Origin: Vermamoeba vermiformis
Taxonomy: Eukaryota; Tubulinea; Echinamoebida
Length of the DNA: 64,000 bases
Assembly (NCBI GenBank): GCA_045837725.1
Contig: JBEWZL010000030.1
Location: 62,001-126,000, forward strand
Reading direction: 5' to 3'
Shown here: in pieces, positions 34,766 to 43,992 of the stretch
Layout of the letters: each line of letters starts with the position of its first letter
Numbering within the stretch: position 1 is the first letter of the stretch
Program-made: the position numbers and the translations under genes
Notes under the pieces: generated by a model
The model's database searches: none
Seen by the model: only the letters and a program-made list of their open reading frames with translations
Told to the model about the DNA's origin: nothing

Positions 34766-36922
34766 ATGAATTGGTCAAAGTTGCCGAGCGAGATCTTGTT
34801 TCCATCGCTGCTTCAGCTTGATCTGCGTTCCGTACTTCGGTGCTCTTCTGTGTGCAAGAGCTGGCGACTGAACGTCTTCGATGACTACTTATGGAAGGTC
34901 AGTCTCAAGCGGCGTCTGTTTAATTAAATATTTTTGGTTAAATTTTTCTATATAATATTATAATTTTTCTAATTTTTCTAAAGCACCTTTACCACGTCAA
35001 TTTTCCGTTCGATAATACTCTGCCATATGAAAAGCAAACCTGGCGATTTTTACATATTCGAAAATCGAAAGTTTACAAGGCGATCCAAACTGGAAAGTGA
35101 GTTAGCAACGATTTTTTGTGCCGAAAATACATCATTAACCTCGTATTACTAGTGTATATATCAAAATTATTATTGCAAACCACGAAGTGCATTGGGAGAA
35201 CAGATTCATTGGCCCGCATATTTCGATGCATAAAGACAATGTAATTGCAACCTGTGGCACACAAGCGAGCGAGAAGTCTGTTAAAGTAGTCGGTTGTCAA
35301 GCAACAAATATATATACTGGGGAGGTCTCTAAGGTATGTGCTAGTTTAACTTTTTTTGGATCCGACTTACCTTGTATTTTTAGCAACTCGGCAGATCGTG
35401 GTACTCTTTAGCCATTGGAGATTACTTACTATCATTCGCATGTATAGTACAATATCCATTCTTCACTAACCTCCATATAGAACGTTGACAACTACTTGGC
35501 TGTCGAATGGCATACTTTAAAAGCCACTAAAATCTCGTCTGATATCTCCGAGATCAAACTTGCAGCTGAACGAAATCTCCCATGGCATGACGGTCAATTC
35601 AAACTAGCTATTTTTAACGCTGATCCGACGGTAACAAAAGTCATCGGAGTGGAGCCGAAGTTTCAGTCGGTGCAAATGTTTTTGAATAATGAGTCATATA
35701 CTATCAAATTTGGCAACTCTGTGCTATATGACTGGGTGAAAAATGAAAGAATTTACCTTTCAACGTACATCCAAGGACCACCGCTCGCGTTCTTTAAAAA
35801 CCTTATTGTTTCTACTACACCCGGTGTGTTATACATCTATGAAGACTTCAAACTCGTGCGCCAGCTATCGATTGACTCGGGGGTTTATTACGCGGCGTTG
35901 AACGATACCTTGGTACGGATCAAATTTTCACCTCTTCACTTGCGCTAATTTCTTTTGTTATTTTTACAGTTAGTTTGCTCAACGATTCAGTTCATATGGA
36001 TATTTGATAGACGCAATAATTACAAAGCGTTTAAGATCGAACACCAACAAAATTTTCCGCTCTTTTTGTTCGATGATCTGCTCGTGTATCTACTTCGATC
36101 TGGATTGACTTTTTACGACGTGAATGCACGAAAAATACTTGGCACAGTGTTCTACCGAGGATCTATGGCGAAACATGTCATTAGGGTACGTTTATCATCA
36201 AACTTTTTTGTGACGTTTCATTGACACGTGTCAAACGCAGCATTCTCCCAACGAGTTCGTGGTGCAGACCGACGATACAGTCATGTTGTTGCGCTTCGAT
36301 ACTAAGCCCAGCACGATCAGTGTGATGCGTGTCACTGAAGATAGCGAGATGAAGGTACGACTCGAGGTTCTGCTACAAAGTGCTAATTATTGTATTAGGA
36401 AATCTCTATCCAAAGCACTAACTTGCTGAGGTTTGCCATGGACGTATTGAAATCAACTGTGGACGAAGTTCATTCGTGCTACGTCATGAAAAATTCAAAA
36501 GGCAAACGGTGCGTCATGATGTGATTGGTCAATTCCAATTTAGGAGTGCAAAGACTAACCTCTACGTACTTAGATATACAATGCTGTTCAAAGGCAATGT
36601 CAATAAGAATGCCAAGCCGAATGTCAAAGCAAATGAATTGCTGCAACAATATTTCCGCGTGGCCAGTGGCACTGTGTACATGCCATTCTGTCCCTACGCA
36701 ACTGAATCCACAAATAGTACTGCAGGACTGCAAAAATTAGTCTCACTTGATCGAGATTTTGTGGTCACGGGCGATGTGCTGATATTCTGCGAACAAGTTG
36801 TCAACGGCAAAAGTGAGATAGTCAAGCCCGATAAATGGCCGACAGAACTGTACACGAAGACTGGTGTCGCAGAAAACACTGGTCGTATGAGTAACAATAA
36901 GAAACCGAAAAAAAAGAAATAA
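34766..36922 (+). CDS. F-box protein with a long beta-rich C-terminal region
   Basis: ATG at 34766 starts directly with an F-box (MNWSKLPSEILFPSLLQLDL, RCSSVCKSWRLNVFDDYLW), so it likely binds Skp1 in an SCF ubiquitin ligase. The remaining exons (35.0-36.9 kb) encode repeating short hydrophobic strands (VWHENR-type, VEWHTLKATKIS, LIVSTTPGVLYIYEDFKL, PLFLFDDLLVYLLRSGLTFY, EFVVQTDDTVMLLRFD), consistent with a degenerate beta-propeller for substrate recognition. The last intron uses a GTGCGT donor near 36509, joining KNSKGKR to SAKTNLYVLRY. The protein ends in a Lys-rich tail (NNKKPKKKK). One intron contains an exact TGACACGTGTCA. Confidence 0.72.
36222..36233. repeat. TGACACGTGTCA palindrome (intron)
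   Basis: Exact copy in an intron of the plus-strand F-box gene, 8 bp before the acceptor AG. Confidence 0.8.
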
Positions 36923-36949
36923 ACCGTGGAACAACAGTTTTGAATTATA

Positions 36950-38561
36950 TTACAATAGGCACGATACAAGTGCCAAAATAGCAGCGCCAATAGCGCACAA
37001 GAGTCCTATTAACAACATTATAATTGATTTTCGATCCACGCCTTGCCACTCTTTGGAAATGAGACCGTAGACTTGACTCGCAAAGATGATAGCGCACACG
37101 TAGAACATCCACGCTGTCACCATGCCATCATCCAGCATTCGATTCGCAAAGCCGAGCAGTAGCAGACCTGCAAATGAGAGGACTATAATATAGTTAGTAA
37201 GGGAGATCTAGGGTCTGAAAGTAGCGGATCCGCAACGACTTACCGCCCATCAACGCAGACATGCAATAAGTGTACCATAATGATCTATTGCCTATTGTAC
37301 GATAAAATCTTCGCCAATTTCTATTCTTGCTCAACAATATCGCTGCCCACACAAAATTCACGATGAATGTGCCCGTGGCGAGTAAAGCATAGACTGACAT
37401 GCTGTCCAAATATATCACCATATTGTGGTCATCTGAATCACCTGTCATTCGTCGACCGAGCATAAGACCTAAGTATAGAAACCATAATTAGTAAGGTCAG
37501 TACTGGATCCGTTAAAAAAATAATTTTTGTACCGAGATTTTGATTTGAACTCAACAGGCCTGCGAGAAACGCTAATAACACTGCGATCGAGTTTGGAATT
37601 TTGGTCGTTTTTGTTGCGACTTCTGGTGCGTGATAAATGCCGCGCAGTGAGCTGTATTCGTTGACAAAATAGCCGGTGTACTTGTTCTCCGGATTCGAAT
37701 TCAATATTTTGCCTTCGCGTTTTTTCTTCAAATTTTCGTCTTTTTTCTTGCCCGCAAAGCCCAATAAGAAACATCCGACAATAGTGAGGCCTATACTCGC
37801 AAATACTAAGGCTCCGTTGACGGATGCCGCATAATTCTCGCCAAACGCAGTTGAAAATATCATCGGCACAATCGCGCCTATTAAATAACATTAATATTTA
37901 ATTATTATTACATATTTTTGGATTAATACATACCGACTGTGGCGCAAACGGCCAAATAAATTGAAAAAGCAACTGAAATGCCAAGGACCTTAAATTTATC
38001 GTTAATAAGCTCAATGATGATACTTATATATAAAATTAATACGTACATCAATTGCCAGGCCAATTAATACCAATGAAATTCCGTACACAACACCTGTCAC
38101 GAATTTAGTTTCGTTTGAGCAAAAAAATGCGAAAGTGTTAAAGTATGGAGATGTGAACTCACCTGTTGATACTATAGACATAGCTAGCATCCTAGCATTC
38201 ATAAATAAATGAATTAAATTGCTGACTGTAGCGGTTGCCGCGATCTATCCATAAATAAATTATTTAATTATTTAATTCAATAGCTTCAAATTACTGTTAA
38301 TCGCTTACCCATGGCACTATTAAAAATCCTACAATTGAATATATCGCCCAAGCATTTTCCCACGACCATTCAGTTAAGATCCGAGGTAAGGGAGCTGCGA
38401 AACTGGCCGAGATCACGCCACCTTGATAAAAATGCAAGTATTATATTAATATAAAACGATTCGTAGCTACTATAATTGAGTTAAATGTAAAATATCAGAT
38501 CTCAATTGATTTAATTTGATAGCTTACCTGCGATGGCACATATCACTCCAGTCACGTTCAT
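36950..38561 (-). CDS. RhaT-like (L-rhamnose/proton symporter family) membrane transporter
   Basis: ATG at 38559-38561: MNVTGVICAIAG spliced to GVISASFAAPLPRILTEWSW and ENAWAIYSIVGFLIVPW, which matches the first helices of RhaT (WSWE..W). Further exons give hydrophobic helices (FVTGVVYGISLVLIGLAID, SVNGALVFASIGLTIVGCFL, IPNSIAVLLAFLAGLL) around a Lys-rich cytoplasmic loop (GKKKDENLKKKREGK). The C-terminus has WAAILLSKNRNWRRFYR, MVTAWMFYVCAIIFASQVYG, LISKEWQGVDRKS and LLIGLLCAIGAAILALVSCL, as in RhaT. About ten helices in total. The family is mainly bacterial but scattered in protists. It probably imports a sugar with protons; the substrate is unproven. Confidence 0.72.
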
Positions 38562-38840
38562 GTGGCAATCTAAATATGCGTTGCAACGATATTAATGTTC
38601 CGAATGTGGTTACATCCACTGCGGCTGAAATGAAAATGCACCTGTTAATTCGTCCGACTTTTCCAACCATTCCAGAAGCCTTTCATTAATCCTCTTAGTG
38701 AGTACAACATTATAGTGCACCTATTTCGTACGGTGGCTTGGTCACTACCGATTGCGGGTCGGTGGGAAGAGACCTGCGGAATTTGAATTAAAATTAATTT
38801 GATTCAAGACAAGCGACAACAAAGCAACAAGACTAAGACT

Positions 38841-40909
38841 ATGCAGCAAATGTACCGTGCTCTTGCTGCTTTGTTGCTCGTCTCGCTGGTTGTAGTTTAC
38901 AAAGGCTCAAATGCTGCAGATGCCGATGCAGATCCGTCCGATCGAAAAAATAATTTCACAGCCTCTGTTGATATCAGAATATATGGCATTAAAAGCATCT
39001 GGCGGTATATTGAAGGACGATAATATTACGGAGACTATAATGGGCGGTGGAATGTCAATTACTGGCAGCTATTTCGTGGAGGTCAAGATCGCAGGAAATC
39101 CGTTCCGCCTTGTCGTGGTAAATATCCCAAATACTATCCCTAACCCATTGATAATTATTCAGACAATATTCAAACCGTCAATGTTGAGAAAAAATAATAA
39201 TTGCAAATATTTTAGGACACGGGCAGCTCCGCAATGCTCGTAGTTTCCAATCGCTGTCGCACGGTAAATATTTAAATTAACTACTCAAAAATTAATAATT
39301 ATGTAATTACGTCATTCGAAAATACCTTCGCAATGTCAGATCACGAACACGTAATAATTAAAATTTCGATCTGACAGCCAAGCGGAGGTGATTGTGCACG
39401 AGCAGACAGTGTTTATATTATGGGATCATCTGCTTCATATGTTCCATGCTCGAATGATTGCAAATACTGCACAAGCAACTCTGGCAACGACGAAGGCGAT
39501 CAGATCTGCGGAATTCAGGTCAACTACGTTGATGGAACTACTATTAAAGGTAAATAACAATACTGTATTATAATTACCATATTACAAGGTGCCATGAAAT
39601 GCTGTCTTGTCGATTAGCATTCACAAAATAACTTTTATTAACTTTCCTTATTTAGCACTTGGCACACGTGACAAAATATCTGTAGGCAATCTCGAAGTGC
39701 ACGGAGAATTCGGACAATTAACGTTAGAGAACAAACTGACCACCGAACAAGTACGAAACTTTCTAACCACAAACCTCGATCCAACCACGTGACTGACTTG
39801 CCTAATTTAGGTCGATGGTATTTGGGGCCTCAACAACCGCAGCACAGTGCTCAGACCCGTGTTCGACGAGCTCGTGCATCGCGGCGTGCGTGACATGTTT
39901 GCGATGTGTCTGGGCGAGAAGGGCGGTGTGTTGATGGTCGGCGGTGTCAACGAGCACTATTTGCAGCGCGACTCGGTGGTGCAATACGCGGCGATGGATG
40001 TCGCGACCTATCGCATTCCCATCACGCACTTGATGGTCGAACAGAGTAGGTGTCAGGCACGCACTTGTGACACCTGTGCCTCGTGTCAAAGTGTCGTAGT
40101 ATGCTCGATTCATACACCACAATACTGACCTCTACACTGCAGCGAGTATCGCGACATTGCAGTCAAATTACGCGGGCACAGTGGACAGTGGCACGACCTT
40201 GTTTGTGCTGCCCTCGAGCGAGTACTCCGCACTCAAAGCCACGATGCAAAACAATCGCTGTGGCTTGGACTACATGTGCGGTGACACATCAATCTTCACC
40301 AAGGGACTCTGCTTCAAATTTAACGCTGCGACGATTGCACTGTACGTGACAAGTTGACACGTGTCAAAGTATACTTTCGAGACCTCACTGACACCGTTAC
40401 TATATTTAGATTCCCGACCATTCGCATTGTGACACTCACGCCTGACCGTCAGAACTTGACGCTCGAGTTCACGCCAGAAATGTACTTTTACAGCACTGTC
40501 AGCAAGTCTGGAAGTGCGTGTGTTGGATTTGGTATCAGATCTTCGGAGAATTTGCAAGGTCACGTGCTCATCGGAGAATTGTTCATGAGGTACGTATGCG
40601 ATGATAAACATACGGAACGAGTGTTAATATCGATATTGCAGACATTTTGTGACTATTTATGACCGCGAGAATAGTCGCATTGGATTTGGCCCTGTGAGCG
40701 ATTGCAACTACAGTACGTCACTAGAATAATTATATTATCATACCTTTTTATTAACACATCATTGTGCAGCTCTGGATGCAGTCGGCACTGAGCCCGAGAA
40801 GACGAAAATTGTGATTATAGTTGTGGGCTCGTTTGCCATCACCCTCGCCGTGGCCCTGATTGTCTTCTTCGTGGTTAGAAACAGAAGACGATACAAGCTC
40901 ATTCAATAA
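38841..40909 (+). CDS. Membrane-anchored pepsin-family aspartic protease
   Basis: ATG at 38841, signal peptide (MQQMYRALAALLLVSLVVVY..SNA). The mature part shows SITGSYFVEVKIAGNPFRLV followed by the first catalytic motif DTGSSAMLVVSNRC (39.22 kb). Then come a flap-like region with VNYVDGTT, the VDGIWGLNNRST segment, and the second catalytic motif GTVDSGTTLFVLPSSEYS (40.18 kb). Near the C-terminus EKTKIVIIVVGSFAITLAVA..FFVVRNRRR is a single transmembrane helix with a short basic cytosolic tail, so it is a type I membrane protease like BACE or yapsins. The stop is at 40907-40909. The reading frame shifts between about 38970 and 39000; the intron there is not clear. One intron holds an exact TGACACGTGTCA. 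Confidence 0.82.
40355..40366. repeat. TGACACGTGTCA palindrome (intron)
   Basis: Exact copy in an intron of the aspartic protease gene, about 15 bp after the GTACGT donor. Confidence 0.8.
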
Positions 40910-41027
40910 GTACCTGTTATCACACGACATTGCGCCATATTTAATTGTTTTATTTTTTGTACAAAGTTGTTTAATATAACACCATTAATCATGTCACATT
41001 TTTTAATATTCTATGCCTTGGGTATTT

Positions 41028-42931
41028 TTACATGAATTGGTTACCTCGCCAAGTACACAAGGTGCCGGTACGAAAGTGCAGTAGATTAGGCAAATGGGTC
41101 GTTAGTTCTTGTTCCGTGTAAAAAGCAGTCGTTTGGACCTTTGTAAGTTCTACGGTTTGCAGTGATGTTAACGCTGTGAAATGTTCGCCAGTAATTCTGC
41201 CAGTAACGATTAAGGCAGTTAAATTTGTCAAGCCCGACAAGCCCTTGATTTGTTCATCACGTTCTCCAATTAATACGATCTCCAAGTGCTCTAAAGTTGT
41301 CATCTTTGCGAGAATGGGCCACAGATCCGGTGCGTCATGACAATCCATGCGGAGGAATTTCAACGGCATATTTTCCAAGAATTTAAAGTCTGTGTCGTTC
41401 TTAATTGATATTTGCAGCTTGGTCAATTGTGTCAGTGCGTGCAGAGTGCTCACAGCTTGTTTTGTACATGAGGTCAACCGCAACTCTTTGAGCTCGACCA
41501 GCGGTGAAAAATCAACCAGATCCAGATCTGAATTCCAAAATATTATTTCCGCACTCGTTAATCGCGTCAAATGTTTGATGGACTCGTTCAACTTGGGACA
41601 AACTTTGGCAGCTGCCAATGACAACACCTGCAAACCAGAAAATCGTGTCAAATACTCCGAATTGGGCTGCACGTAGGTCAAAAGATCTAACTTCGTGAGG
41701 CTCTCGTGCGGAATATTTGACAAAAATTCTCCGTCGTTTCTTGCGTGCACTTTCAAGTCTTGCAACAGTGGCATGGATCGCAAAAAGTCAAACTGGTACT
41801 GTTCCCCTGTCACAGTTAGCGATACCAAATTAGTCAATTTTGCCAGCGGATCTGTGTTTGGTTCATGAACGGACCACAGTGTCAGTTGCGTCAGATTCGT
41901 GAATAAGTGGATGTGCTGCAAGTGTCCCTCTGAACTGCATTCCAAGGATTCCAATTGCGTTAACTTGTATATAGGAAACACTACGGGTCCTGGCTCCTCG
42001 AGATCGTTCCGCCATGCAAAGCGCTTGAGGTTCGAAAATTTGTCCACATCCGCTTCAGAAAACAACACTTGATTATTCATAAAATTGAGTTCCAAGCTCG
42101 TCAAATGTTCTGCGTGTATTTTTGATATTAAATTGACGTTGTCTGGGGCCTCGGCAGTTATTTTAATGCTTTCCAAATGATGCAGTTTTTCAAAAACGCT
42201 TGCCAACTCTTCAAACTTGAAATTGAGTCTGTAAGTCTCCAGTCCTCGCAATTTTTTGAAATTTTCCAGTAATTTAAATGGATAATTATCAAAATAAACG
42301 CCAGACATGCAACTCCAGAAATACTCCAGATTTGTCAAAGTTGAGAATTGTAACCAGTATTTGTCGTCTATTCTATTCTCGGGAGCTAGTTGAAATGCGG
42401 TTAAATTCGTCAATTGCGATATTTTGACGAACTTTTCGGGGTCAAGGTTTGGCTGCTTTTTAAATCTAAGGCTGATCGGTTGAGTGTACCGTGCTAACCT
42501 ATCCACTAGCGCATCCATCACCGCATCGCGCGGTATCCATATACAAAAGTCAGTATAATTGATAATCTTGAACCACGTTGTGTTAGCTAAGCGCATCTGC
42601 CGTTTTGAACGGTTGTCCAAATACGACCCTATCTCCTGATGAACTTCGCGCGGCAACGAATTAATATCATGTATCTGTAGGTGCGTTAAGCTAGAATTGC
42701 CTTGTAAAACCGCGGATCTTATGTATTACCTCCATATCTTCAGCGTGTCGGAACTGTGCACAAATAATATAATTATTTAATATTGATTTGATAATTAATA
42801 ATTTAATTGTTATTATCAAGTTGATCGTTCAAATTCTAAGCATATTATTAAGAGAATGCAGATTTATTCTTTACCGTTACCTTTTTGAAGGGTCTTTCTT
42901 CGTCGCTCACTTCTATGCCTTTTCTTTTCAT
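41028..42931 (-). CDS. F-box and leucine-rich-repeat protein
   Basis: Three exons. ATG at 42929-42931 gives MKRKGIEVSDEERPFKK with a nuclear-signal-like start. A GTAACG donor joins a tiny exon FRHAEDME (near 42735-42760), which joins in phase to IHDINSLPREVHQEIGSYLD, an F-box (..KRQMRLANTTWFKIINYT). The large last exon encodes many LRRs of the form L-x-x-L-T-x-L-x-x-L (TNLTAFQLAPEN, LTNLEYFW, LTQLTKLQISIKND, LTNLTALIVTGRI). The stop is at 41028. It probably acts as a substrate adaptor in an SCF ubiquitin ligase. The 1.7-kb uninterrupted exon is unusual for this window. Confidence 0.8.
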
Positions 42932-43172
42932 AAATTAACAATAATATGAGTTGTGCATTAACGTGAACAAACTAAGCTTCGAAACTAATGCGCTAATTGT
43001 GGTTTCACAATAATGCCGCCAAAAAATTTAAATTTTCAAATAATATGGAGTTCGAACAATCTTAAAAACGCAACACTAAGGGGGATTTTTTCCATAGTAA
43101 ATAGGTGTAGGTATGTCATTACGGTTTATTTTAATGACGCCAAGCGGAATAAAGCAGGATCCAGAGAACCCT

Positions 43173-43767
43173 TCAAGCAGATTGGACGTAGATGTCAGTC
43201 ACAGGGTCGTTGCCACCGCAGTTCACCACGTATTCTTCCCAACAAGCTTTATGCGTGCTCCAATAAGGATCATCATGGCCAGGCATCACCTCAAAGACTT
43301 CCTTCCAAGCAGCAGCCAAACCATCGTAAGATCCTACGTACTTCTTCTTCAAGCAGGACACCTCAGGCACATCCATAACGAATACAGATGAGTCACCTTT
43401 TAATTGCTCGCGCACAGACTCGGGCAAAGTTGCAACAAAAAATCCACCGACGAGATCAAACTTTGGCGTTGGTCCAGTGAAGTAGTAAGCTACTGGAGGA
43501 CTGCATGGTTGTACCTAAATGATATGATATAGTTAGTAGGGGCATACGAGCTTTTCTAAGAATTTCTTAAGGAATATCTTGGTGCGGAGCGGTGAATTCA
43601 ACGTTAAACTGCGTTATTAACTGATTTCGAGCCCTATATACCTTGATTTGCGACAATACTTGATGGATTTTAGCATAGCTGGTCTTAAAAAACTCGCTCA
43701 TTTCGCTGCGCGACACGTGTGCACGGATGCCGATCAGAACTCTTGCTGGCACTGTAACGGGTTCCAT
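43173..43767 (-). CDS. GyrI-like / AraC-effector-binding-domain protein
   Basis: ATG at 43765-43767: MEPVTVPARVLIGIRAHVSR, SEMSEFFKTSYAKIHQVLSQ. A phase-0 intron of about 140 bp (GTATATAGG..TACTAAC..TTTAG, roughly 43514-43652) joins IK to VQPCSPPVAYYFTGPTP. The second exon reads FDLVGGFFVATLP, VPEVSCLKKKYVGSYDGLAAAW and KEVFEVMPGHDDPYW, ending NDPVTDIYVQSA. This is the GyrI-like ligand-binding fold common in bacterial regulators (YxGxYxxLxxAW and xxExYxxxPxxxxP). It stands alone here, without a DNA-binding domain, and may bind or hydrolyse a small cyclic or electrophilic compound. Splicing shows it is a resident eukaryotic gene. Confidence 0.75.
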
Positions 43768-43992
43768 TTGTCGAGTTAAGCTAATGATAATTAAGTTGTG
43801 TTAGTCGATTGTGTTGGTTGATGAAAATGAAACGCAAACAAACAACGCTATTTATGGCAAACGAAATCACATGGTAAAAAAAAAACGATCGGGAGGCACA
43901 AAATATCCGTGTGAAGTCACCGATTCCAGGAAATTCTACAACCGGCAATCACGCCAATATATTACAACGGAATAAAACAAGCTATTATAGCT

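Noticed and set aside
43567-43653. Extension of the GyrI-like first exon to ..TAPHQDIP
   Set aside because: It is translated intron; splicing at GTATAT (about 43652) restores the fold directly.
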